In this document: piece by piece, positions 26,379 through 33,875 of the stretch | Layout: every line of letters begins with the position of its first letter | Position numbering within the stretch: the first letter of the stretch is position 1 | Origin: an uncultured Paracoccaceae bacterium | Lineage (GTDB): Bacteria; Pseudomonadota; Alphaproteobacteria; Rhodobacterales; Rhodobacteraceae | Reading direction: 5' to 3' | Length of the DNA: 40,135 nt | NCBI GenBank assembly: GCA_913060475.1 | Contig: CAJXSD010000020.1 | Span: 1-40,135 of the forward strand | Notes under the pieces: model-generated | What the model was told of the DNA's origin: nothing | The model's database searches: none | What the model saw: only the letters and a program-made list of their open reading frames with translations | Position numbers and translations under genes: made by a program

Positions 26379-27410
26379 TTAGTCCTCCATCACGCCTTTA
26401 CGGCCCATCAGACCACGCGGACGGGTCAACAGAATTACGATTGCAGCAAGATAGATCACAACTTGGTTAATCCCTGGCAGCAGTTCGATGATTTGGCGCA
26501 TGGACGCAAAGCTTTCAAGAATGCCCAACAGTAGGCCGGCCAAAATCGCACCGGGTAACGACCCCATGCCGCCAACAACAACCACAACGAACGAAATCAC
26601 AAGGAAATCCATCCCCATGTGATAGTTAGGTGGGTTGATCGGGGTATACATCACACCCGCCAGACCCGCGACCGCGGCGGCAATACCGAACATAATGGTA
26701 AAACGGCGGTCAATGTTGATCCCCAGCAATCCAACGGTTTCGCGATCGGCCATGCCGGCACGCACAACCATACCAAATGTGGTGAATTGCAAAAATGCCA
26801 GAACGCCGCCGACCAAAACCGCCGCAAAGCAGAAATAAATGATCCGCCAGTAGGGATAGATGATTGCGCCGGGCTCCATGCCAATCATTGCACCAAAGTC
26901 GAATGATCCGAAAAATGCCTGGGGGGCGTTCATCGGGATCTGGTTCGCACCAAAGTAATATTTTACGATTTCCTGCAAAACAATGGCCAGACCAAAGGTC
27001 ACCAAGATCTGGTCCGCATGGGGGCGCTTATAGAAATGTTTGATCAAACCGCGTTCCATGATCACGCCAATGGCGATCATGACGGGGATCGTAAACAAAA
27101 TCGCAAGCGGCACACTCCAATCAATGATGGCCTGTCCGGTGCTTTCGCCGAACCACCCTTGGACATAGGGGACCTCTACCTTGAGTGGATTGCCCAGAAA
27201 GTCCTTCTTGGTTTCGTCGATGACCGTATGCGACAGTGACAAAATGCGGTTCAATGTGACCGCACAGAATGCGCCCAACATAAACAACGCACCATGCGCG
27301 AAATTCACGACACCTAATGTGCCAAAGATCAGTGTTAGACCAAGCGCAATAAGGGCATAAGCGCTGCCTTTGTCTAACCCGTTTAAGATTTGTAGAATGA
27401 TTTGATCCAT
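26379..27410 (-). CDS. livH: ABC transporter permease, LivH type
   Basis: A 343-residue inner-membrane permease forming the channel with the LivM-type protein. ATG 27410 follows an AGGGGG ribosome site; a start seven residues earlier (27431) is less likely. LivH marks are NGLDKGSAYALIALGLTLIFGTLGVVNFAHGALFMLGAF, then RADRETVGLLGIN-like coupling helix (seen as GMADRETVGLLGIN), and GGMGSLPGAILAGLLLGILES. It has an insert of about 60 residues after the first helices (SHTVIDETKKDFLGNPLKVE), larger than in E. coli LivH. The binding-protein gene lies upstream with a stem-loop between. Confidence 0.9.
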   Translation of the reverse strand: MDQIILQILNGLDKGSAYALIALGLTLIFGTLGVVNFAHGALFMLGAFCAVTLNRILSLSHTVIDETKKDFLGNPLKVEVPYVQGWFGESTGQAIIDWSVPLAILFTIPVMIAIGVIMERGLIKHFYKRPHADQILVTFGLAIVLQEIVKYYFGANQIPMNAPQAFFGSFDFGAMIGMEPGAIIYPYWRIIYFCFAAVLVGGVLAFLQFTTFGMVVRAGMADRETVGLLGINIDRRFTIMFGIAAAVAGLAGVMYTPINPPNYHMGMDFLVISFVVVVVGGMGSLPGAILAGLLLGILESFASMRQIIELLPGINQVVIYLAAIVILLTRPRGLMGRKGVMED

Positions 27411-27491
27411 GTAGCCCCCTAGATCCCGCATGCGAGATCAAGAATTTATAGCGGCCCGGGCCGCTGTTGAATTTTCCCAAAAATATGGAAG

Positions 27492-27514
27492 GACCCCGCG
27501 ATTAACGCGGGGTC
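27492..27514 (-). other. Stem-loop between the binding-protein gene and the permease genes
   Basis: A perfect 9-bp stem (GACCCCGCG at 27492-27500, CGCGGGGTC at 27506-27514) with loop ATTAA lies 10 bases after the binding-protein stop. On the minus strand a short T-tract (ATATTTTT) appears some bases later. Such elements commonly allow partial termination and protect the upstream mRNA, so the binding protein is made in excess of the membrane parts (inference). Confidence 0.7.
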
Positions 27515-27523
27515 TGTGTGCAA

Positions 27524-28879
27524 TTATGCACCTGGGTTACATGAACCCAATTCGCCACCAAAGATTGAGGCGTCATATGTCACTGCGGCTGCAGGTGTCA
27601 CGTCAACGATTTCCAACAGGTCAAAGTCTGATGTTGGGTTTTCGTTACCCTTCACAACCAGAACGTCTTTGAAACACTGGTGGTCTTCGGCACGGTACAA
27701 TGTTGGACCATTGCCCAGACCGTCGAATTCGAAACCTTCTAGGGCTTGGCCAACACCACATGGGTTGAATGTGCCCGCACGTTCACATGCGTCAGCATAC
27801 AGCAGTGTCTGACAATATGTTGTGTGTGCCGCCTGTGAGGGTGGGAAGCCGTATTTTTCACCGAATGATTTCACAAATGCGTTGGTACCTGCATAACGTG
27901 CGCCTGCAACGTTTTCCAAAGACCAGTGCCAGTTTGTGGACCCAAAGATGCCAGCCACGTTTTTACCCGCACCTTTCGCCATCAGGCGTGAATACAGGGG
28001 AACAACGATTTCAAAGTTTTTGCCATTGGCTTGGGCTGCGCGCAGACCAAACTGAACCGCAGAAGTCAAAGAGTTGACCATGTTGCCGCCGTAGTGGTTC
28101 AGAACCAGAACGTCCGCACCCGAGTTCAGAACAGGGGCGACATAAGACGAGAAGTCAGTTTGTGCCAGTGGTGTTTTCACCGCTGCAACTGTTTCCCAGC
28201 CCATCGCTTCTGTGGATGTGCGAACCGCTTCTTCTGTGGTGTAACCCCAGTTATAGTCGGCGGTCAGGTGATAGGCCTTGCGGTCTTTGCCGTAACGGTC
28301 GGCCAAGATCGGCGCCAGTGCCGCACCAGACATGTAAGAGTTAAAGAAGTGGCGGAAGCCATTTGCTTTTTTGTCTTTGCCCGTTGTGTCGTTTGAGTGT
28401 GTCAGACCGGCCATAAAGATGATGCCCGCTTCTTGGCACAGGGCCTGAACCGCAACAGCCACACCAGATGACGAACCACCGGTGATCATAACTGCGCCGT
28501 CTTTTTCGATCATCGAACGTGCGGATGCGCGTGCGGCGTCTGGTTTGGTTTGTGTGTCACCTGTGACGTACTCAACCTTTTTGCCCAAGATGCCGTTGCC
28601 CTTCAGCGCTTTCGAGCTGAACGTGTTCAACATGCCGCCGTCGCCTTCACCGTTCAGGTGTTCAACCGCCAGCATATAGGCGCGCAATTCGTCCGCGCCT
28701 TCGTCGGCATAGGGGCCAGTTTGTGGTACGTTAAAACCCAGGGTAACAGTTGAACCAGTTGGTTCGTTTACATAAGCAGCAGCGGATGAGGCTGTGAAAA
28801 TTGTTGGCAGAGCAAGGCCCGCGCCTGCAACTGCACCAGATTTGATCACGCCACGGCGCGTCAGGTCTAATTTGGACAT
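27524..28879 (-). CDS. ABC transporter substrate-binding protein, HAAT family
   Basis: A 451-residue periplasmic binding protein (Peripla_BP_6 type) that sets substrate choice. The N-terminus is a Tat-like signal (LTRRGVIKSGAVAGAGLALP) with cleavage near SSAAAYV. The domain shows TVTLGFNVPQTGPYADEG, then MITGGSSSGVAVAVQALCQEAGIIFMAGLTHSND and LTADYNWGYTTEE. It has an unusual set of four or more cysteines in the C-terminal third. It is more like the urea/amide or carboxylate members than LivJ/LivK. From memory, a related transporter in Phaeobacter was assigned to D-lactate by mutant fitness. That, and the acs and ScfR neighbours, make a short-chain carboxylate substrate plausible (inference). 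Confidence 0.85.
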   Translation of the reverse strand: MSKLDLTRRGVIKSGAVAGAGLALPTIFTASSAAAYVNEPTGSTVTLGFNVPQTGPYADEGADELRAYMLAVEHLNGEGDGGMLNTFSSKALKGNGILGKKVEYVTGDTQTKPDAARASARSMIEKDGAVMITGGSSSGVAVAVQALCQEAGIIFMAGLTHSNDTTGKDKKANGFRHFFNSYMSGAALAPILADRYGKDRKAYHLTADYNWGYTTEEAVRTSTEAMGWETVAAVKTPLAQTDFSSYVAPVLNSGADVLVLNHYGGNMVNSLTSAVQFGLRAAQANGKNFEIVVPLYSRLMAKGAGKNVAGIFGSTNWHWSLENVAGARYAGTNAFVKSFGEKYGFPPSQAAHTTYCQTLLYADACERAGTFNPCGVGQALEGFEFDGLGNGPTLYRAEDHQCFKDVLVVKGNENPTSDFDLLEIVDVTPAAAVTYDASIFGGELGSCNPGA

Positions 28880-28898
28880 AAAATCCTCCCATTAAGTT

Positions 28899-29054
28899 TT
28901 TGCAAATCGGCTCCTCCTGCCGATGCAATGCACATTTGTGCTGTCTTATTATTCCCGTGTTTCAGAAAATTTCGCAATAACACTTTCAAATACAATAATC
29001 TTTTTGTAAATTATTACACAGTATGCAAAGGTATTTTGTAAAGATATTTACAAT
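28899..29054. promoter_or_regulatory. Divergent promoter region with TTTGCAAA-like repeats, candidate ScfR operators
   Basis: The 210-base gap between the binding-protein gene and the ScfR gene holds several copies of a TTTGCAAA-like element. An exact TTTGCAAA is at 28899-28906. TTTGTAAA occurs at 29003-29010 and 29035-29042, TATGCAAA at 29022-29029 and TTTACAAT at 29047-29054. The last two of the series are four bases apart and form the inverted repeat TTGTAAA/TTTACAA. From memory, the ScfR protein PccR of Rhodobacter sphaeroides binds two TTTGCAAA boxes spaced by four bases. The cluster ends 35 bases before the ScfR start, suiting autoregulation. Confidence 0.55.
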
Positions 29055-29089
29055 TCTTGGGGCATCTTGTTGTTACTTGGGGGTTTTTC

Positions 29090-30400
29090 ATGGCGTTAGA
29101 TACTGGATCGACTGGTGCGCGACTGCGTGAACGGCGTATTGCGGTGGGGTTAAAACAGGCAGAATTGGCTGAAATGGTCGGAATTTCGGCGTCATATCTA
29201 AACCTGATTGAACACAATCGGCGCAGAATCGCAGGAAAATTGTTGATAAATCTTGCCAATGCACTAGAGATGGATGCCGCGACCTTGTCAGAGGGGGTGC
29301 AATCTTCGTTGGTTGGGCGGTTAAAGGAATGTGCCAGCGACCATGGGCGGGATGGCCAAGTTATTGAACGCGCTATCGATTTTGCAACCCGTTTCCCGCA
29401 ATGGGCGGAATTGACGATTTCACTGGATCGCAAATTGCGTCAGATGGAACAGACAGTAGATGTTTTGAATGATCGTCTGTCGCATGATCCACATTTGGCA
29501 ACATCGTTACACGAGGTTCTGACAACAGTTACGGCCATCCGGTCGACATCGTCAATTTTAGCGGATACAGACGATATCGCCCCTGAATGGCGTAGTCGAT
29601 TTCACCGGAATCTAAACGAAGACAGCCGGCGATTGACCGAAGGGGCCCAAGCCTTGGTGTCATATCTGGATACATCATCCCAAGATACAGTGTCCATAGG
29701 TACGCCATGGGATGAATTGGATGCGTTCTGGGCCGCGCATGAGTATTGTTTTGATGACTTTGATCATTTTTCCCCCCAAGACTGGCAGGCCTATATCGCG
29801 GATGCGCGTGAATTGATGTCGGGGCAGGCGCGATCATTGGCGATGGATTTTGCCAACCGTTACTTGGACGATGCGGCCAGAATTCCCAAACAAACCTTGA
29901 TGGATGCTGTTGATGTATGTGGGTTTGACACGGTGCAATTGGCCCAAGCGGTGCGATCTGATATTCCGACCGTAATGCGGCGCTTGGCGTTTTTATCATC
30001 GCAGGATTTAGGAACCGATATTGGTCTGGCCTGTTGCGATGCCTCGGGCAGTTTTACTATGCGAAAACCGGTTGCGGGGTTTCATATTCCGCGATTTGGG
30101 TCGGCCTGCGCCTTGTGGCCCATTTTCGCGGCGATCGGTCGGCCCATGGCCCCCATTTCAATGGTATTGCGCCATACAGGCCGCGAGGGCGGGACATTTG
30201 ACACCATCAGCTATGCCGAGGTCCAGCCTGCCTATGATACAACACCCTATCCCATGACGCGGTCCTATATGTTGATCATTCCACGGCACGAAACAGACGG
30301 AATTGACCCTTTGCGTGTTGGGGCCGCCTGCCGGGTCTGTGCGCGCAATGCCTGTCCTGCCCGGCGCGAAGGCAGCATTCTAGGGCATCAAGGTCTTTGA
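29090..30400 (+). CDS. ScfR-family transcriptional regulator (XRE HTH, short-chain acyl-CoA responsive)
   Basis: A 436-residue regulator. Residues about 8-65 are an XRE-type helix-turn-helix (LRERRIAVGLKQAELAEMVGIS then SYLNLIEHNRRRIAG). The long remainder matches the DUF2083/ScfR architecture of RamB, PccR and MccR. It ends in a cysteine cluster CRVCARNACPARRE. In that family the ligand is acetyl-, propionyl- or other short acyl-CoA. The start ATG 29090 follows GGGGG; an upstream start at 29057 would lie among the operator-like repeats. The gene is divergent from the ABC transporter and near acs, the right context for a RamB/PccR-like role in acetate or propionate use. Which acyl-CoA it senses is not visible. 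Confidence 0.85.
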   Translation: MALDTGSTGARLRERRIAVGLKQAELAEMVGISASYLNLIEHNRRRIAGKLLINLANALEMDAATLSEGVQSSLVGRLKECASDHGRDGQVIERAIDFATRFPQWAELTISLDRKLRQMEQTVDVLNDRLSHDPHLATSLHEVLTTVTAIRSTSSILADTDDIAPEWRSRFHRNLNEDSRRLTEGAQALVSYLDTSSQDTVSIGTPWDELDAFWAAHEYCFDDFDHFSPQDWQAYIADARELMSGQARSLAMDFANRYLDDAARIPKQTLMDAVDVCGFDTVQLAQAVRSDIPTVMRRLAFLSSQDLGTDIGLACCDASGSFTMRKPVAGFHIPRFGSACALWPIFAAIGRPMAPISMVLRHTGREGGTFDTISYAEVQPAYDTTPYPMTRSYMLIIPRHETDGIDPLRVGAACRVCARNACPARREGSILGHQGL

Positions 30401-30465
30401 CAAATTTGGCAAATACGTCTTAGATGTCATAAAAAATGTGCAGCGCGACAAACGGGGGAAACGGG

Positions 30466-30831
30466 ATGAGCAAGACTGTCTTGCTGATCGAGGATGAGCC
30501 AAACATCATCGAGGCGATCAGTTTTATACTGTCACGGGATGGTTGGACGGTTGCCACACATTCAAACGGTCATGATGCTAACGATGCGATTTTGCGCCGC
30601 AAACCGGATTTGGTGATCTTGGACGTTATGTTGCCTGGCAAAAGCGGATTTGATATTTTACGCGATCTGCGGCAAGACGCGCAGTTCCAAGATTTGCCCG
30701 TATTGATCTTGACCGCGCGTGGCCAAACCAAAGATCGCGAATTGGCCCAGTCTTTGGGGGTCAGCCGTTTCATGACCAAGCCGTTTTCTAATGCCGATGT
30801 CTTGGCCGCGGCAAATGATCTGGTGCCCTAA
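30466..30831 (+). CDS. Single-domain (receiver-only) response regulator
   Basis: A 121-residue CheY-like receiver with no output domain. The acidic pocket is Glu9/Asp10/Glu11 (LIEDEPN), the phosphoacceptor is Asp53 (LVILDVMLPGKSG), and the switch residues are Thr83 (LILTARG) and Lys105 (FMTKPF). ATG 30466 follows GGGGGAA. The next gene starts two bases after its stop, and the histidine kinase follows, so the three genes are one operon. As the only receiver beside that kinase it is the likely phosphate acceptor. Its effect must come from binding another protein, or by passing phosphate on (inference). Confidence 0.88.
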   Translation: MSKTVLLIEDEPNIIEAISFILSRDGWTVATHSNGHDANDAILRRKPDLVILDVMLPGKSGFDILRDLRQDAQFQDLPVLILTARGQTKDRELAQSLGVSRFMTKPFSNADVLAAANDLVP

Positions 30832-30833
30832 CA

Positions 30834-31127
30834 ATGGCCAAGAAGCCCCCGATATTTCTAGAACGCGATCGATACCGCACCCGCCGTTTGGTAGATGCGC
30901 TGCGTGTTTTGCCGATCTTGGCTGGCATTTTGTGGCTTGTGCCCGCGCTTTGGGCCAATGACACCCAAAATCCACCAGAAATCGCCCGTCTGGCGATTTA
31001 TTTTTTCTGTACCTGGGCGCTTATGATTGTACTCAGTTTCGCATTGTCACGCCGGTTGCGCCATTCTGCCGAATTTGCGGGCGGAATTGGCACTGACGGG
31101 CCATCAGCACCGCGGGACCGCGACTGA
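30834..31127 (+). CDS. Small membrane protein of the SLC5-kinase operon
   Basis: A 97-residue protein with two predicted membrane helices (ALRVLPILAGILWLVPALW at about 23-41 and ARLAIYFFCTWALMIVLSF at about 51-69). A basic N-terminus and a soluble, charged C-terminal tail flank them. I do not recognise a named family. Small two-helix proteins precede true SLC5 transporters (the DUF485 protein before ActP), and a small protein CbrX precedes the SLC5-kinase CbrA in Pseudomonas. By that analogy it may be an accessory subunit of the downstream transporter-kinase (inference). Its stop is one base before the kinase start. Confidence 0.75.
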   Translation: MAKKPPIFLERDRYRTRRLVDALRVLPILAGILWLVPALWANDTQNPPEIARLAIYFFCTWALMIVLSFALSRRLRHSAEFAGGIGTDGPSAPRDRD

Positions 31128-31128
31128 C

Positions 31129-33816
31129 ATGATCAATTTTCTGATTTCAGCCAGCATTTTCTATGTTGCCGTGTTATTTTTCGTGGCATTTTGGGCTGAA
31201 CGTGCTGCCGCGCAGGGGCGGGGGGCATGGTTGCGGTCGCCTTGGGTCTATACGCTGTCACTGTCCATTTACTGCACGGCGTGGACATTTTATGGGGCTG
31301 TGGGATATGCGGCACGATCTGGGTTGGAATATCTGACCATTTACCTTGGGCCCAGTTTGGTGATGCTGGGATGGTGGTGGATCCTGCGTAAATTGGTACG
31401 TATCGGTCGGGCGCAGCGGGTGACATCGATTGCGGATTTGTTGTCATCGCGGTTTGGAAAATCAAATTTATTGGCCGCATTGGTTACCGTTTTGGCCGTT
31501 GTCGGAACAACGCCCTATATCGCGTTGCAATTGCAATCCGTGACCTTGTCATTTTCGGCCTTTGCGCAGGCTGACGATCTTGGCATGATGGGGGCGGGGA
31601 ATGACAGGTCAGCATTATGGGTTGCGCTGGGTCTGGCGTTTTTCACGATTATTTTTGGGACGCGAAATCTGGATGTGAACGAACGACACCACGGTGTTGT
31701 CATGGCCATTGCTGTCGAAGCGATTGTAAAATTATGCGCGCTTGTGGCCGTGGGCATCTTTGTGGTCTGGGGTGTCAGTGGCGGTCTGGCCCCGATGTTA
31801 GAGGCGATCAACGCATCCCCGCACCAGAATTGGCACATGGATAATGCGCGCTGGGTGGCTTTGACATTTTTATCAGCTGCAGCGTTTTTAACACTGCCGC
31901 GTATGTTTCAGGTGCTTGTCGTCGAAAACGAAGACGAACGCCATTTACAGACGGCATCTTGGGCATTTCCCACCTATGTTTTGTTGATGTCCCTCTTTGT
32001 TTTGCCCATCGCCGTTGTTGGGCAATCGATATTGCCCCAAGGGTCGAACCCAGATTTATATGTTTTGACAATCCCTTTGGCATTAGGACAGGATACCTTG
32101 GCCATTTTGTCGTTCTTGGGCGGGTTTTCATCGGCCACCTCAATGGTGGTGGTGGCATCCTTGGCCTTGGCGACCATGGTGTCGAACCACATCGTTATGC
32201 CCATTTGGTTGCGGTACTGGCAGGGCAAGTTTTCGGCGTTTGGCGATGTGCGGCGTATTGTGTTGTTGGCGCGGCGGGTCTCGATCGGGTTCGTATTGTT
32301 TTTGGGCTATCTCTATTATTCGCTGTCTGGTGGCAGTGCAGCATTGGCCGCGATCGGGTTGATTTCGTTTACGGGCGTGGCCCAAGTGTTACCTGCCATG
32401 ATCGGTGGGTTGTTTTGGCGCGGATCGACCCGCATGGGTGCGATTTGCGGGCTGCTGGTTGGGTTTTTTGTTTGGGGCTATAGCCTGTTTTTGCCCAGTT
32501 TTGGGGCCGATGTGGTGATGTCGGCAAACCTGATGCAGAATGGCCCGTGGGGCATTGGGGCGCTGCGGCCACAGGCGTTATTCGGAATTGATGGGCTGGA
32601 TCCGCTGGTTCACACAATATTCTGGAGCATGCTGTTAAATGCCGTGGTTTTTGTCTTTGTATCACTGATTGATTTCCCATCCCCCTTGGAACGATTGCAG
32701 GGTGCACAGTTTGTAAATGTATTTGATCATTCTTCTGCGACCAGTGGCTGGACCGGCAAAGCCGGCCAAAGCGAAGATTTAATGGTCATGGCGCAACGCA
32801 TCATCGGATCGGTGCAGGCGCAAAAATTGTTCCAGTCCGAGGCGCACAAGCAAGGCGTATCCGGATTTTTGCCCGAACCGACCCCCGAATTCCTTGAACG
32901 TTTGGAACGTGAATTGGCGGGATCCGTTGGGGCGGCCACGGCCCATGCGATGGTCGGGCAAATTGTGGGCGGCACATCGGTCACAGTGCAGGATTTGATG
33001 GCCGTGGCCGATGAAACGGCCCAGATGATGGAGTATTCGTCGCGTTTGGAATTGCAATCAGAAGAGCTAAGTCGAACGGCCCGTCAGCTGCGCAATGCAA
33101 ACGATAAACTTACACAGATCTCGGTACAAAAGGATGCGTTTTTATCCCAGATCAGCCATGAATTACGCACGCCCATGACCTCAATCCTGGCATTTTCCGA
33201 AATCATGAAAGAGGCAGGTGACCTAGATCGGCAAGATTTGAACAAATATGCCACCATCATTCATGCAGAATCGACGCGCCTGACCCGATTGCTGGATGAT
33301 TTGCTGGATCTTAGTGTTTTGGAAAACGGGCAGGTCCATTTGAATTTGGTGGCCTGCAGTCCAAATGATTTGCTGCGCAGGGCCATTGCGACCGTTCAAG
33401 CCGGTGAAGCGCATCGGATACTGCGTATAAATTTGCGCCTAAGCGATACGGTTCCCGATGTGATTACCGATCCTGATCGCTTGGGACAGGTCTTTATCAA
33501 TCTCATCACAAATGCACGCAAATATTGCGATGCCGCTGCGCCTGAATTGACAATTTCGCTGACGCATCGCGCGGGGCGCATAATTTGCGATTTTGTTGAT
33601 AATGGATCGGGCATTCCCAAAGAGGATCAGGAAATGATTTTCGAAAAATTCGCTCGTGTTGGCCAAACCAAGGCGGGTGGCGCAGGGTTGGGATTGGCCA
33701 TATGTCGCGAAATCATGGGGCGTTTGGGGGGCGACATCGCTTATCTACCGGGGCAGGGCGGTGGGGCGTTTCGCGTGACCTTTGCTGTGGATGCGCATAA
33801 TTTTAGTGGCCATTAA
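31129..33816 (+). CDS. SLC5-family transporter-like sensor histidine kinase (CrbS/CbrA type)
   Basis: An 895-residue fusion. Residues about 1-520 form a sodium:solute symporter (SLC5) domain of about 13 helices, with YTLSLSIYCTAWTFYGAVGYA near the start, then IADLLSSRFGKSN and IFGTRNLDVNERHHGVVMAI. Residues about 525-640 look like the STAC domain found between SLC5 and kinase parts (ELAGSVGAATAHAMVGQIVGG). A coiled stretch follows. The kinase core has the H-box ISHELRTPMTS with His677, the N-box QVFINLITNARKY, DNGSGIP and GGAGLGLAI. There is no attached receiver and no PAS domain that I can see. Homologues CrbS and CbrA respond to acetate and amino acids or carbon-nitrogen state; CrbS controls acs. 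ATG 31129 is chosen because it starts the first helix. Confidence 0.9.
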   Translation: MINFLISASIFYVAVLFFVAFWAERAAAQGRGAWLRSPWVYTLSLSIYCTAWTFYGAVGYAARSGLEYLTIYLGPSLVMLGWWWILRKLVRIGRAQRVTSIADLLSSRFGKSNLLAALVTVLAVVGTTPYIALQLQSVTLSFSAFAQADDLGMMGAGNDRSALWVALGLAFFTIIFGTRNLDVNERHHGVVMAIAVEAIVKLCALVAVGIFVVWGVSGGLAPMLEAINASPHQNWHMDNARWVALTFLSAAAFLTLPRMFQVLVVENEDERHLQTASWAFPTYVLLMSLFVLPIAVVGQSILPQGSNPDLYVLTIPLALGQDTLAILSFLGGFSSATSMVVVASLALATMVSNHIVMPIWLRYWQGKFSAFGDVRRIVLLARRVSIGFVLFLGYLYYSLSGGSAALAAIGLISFTGVAQVLPAMIGGLFWRGSTRMGAICGLLVGFFVWGYSLFLPSFGADVVMSANLMQNGPWGIGALRPQALFGIDGLDPLVHTIFWSMLLNAVVFVFVSLIDFPSPLERLQGAQFVNVFDHSSATSGWTGKAGQSEDLMVMAQRIIGSVQAQKLFQSEAHKQGVSGFLPEPTPEFLERLERELAGSVGAATAHAMVGQIVGGTSVTVQDLMAVADETAQMMEYSSRLELQSEELSRTARQLRNANDKLTQISVQKDAFLSQISHELRTPMTSILAFSEIMKEAGDLDRQDLNKYATIIHAESTRLTRLLDDLLDLSVLENGQVHLNLVACSPNDLLRRAIATVQAGEAHRILRINLRLSDTVPDVITDPDRLGQVFINLITNARKYCDAAAPELTISLTHRAGRIICDFVDNGSGIPKEDQEMIFEKFARVGQTKAGGAGLGLAICREIMGRLGGDIAYLPGQGGGAFRVTFAVDAHNFSGH

Positions 33817-33875
33817 GGAAATTGTAACCGATCACATGCCATTGTTCGGACATAGCGTCGGCACATGGTTTTAGG

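Noticed and set aside
31027..31128. N-terminal extension of the SLC5-kinase
   Set aside because: It overlaps the upstream small membrane protein gene in another frame and does not look like a membrane or signal segment.
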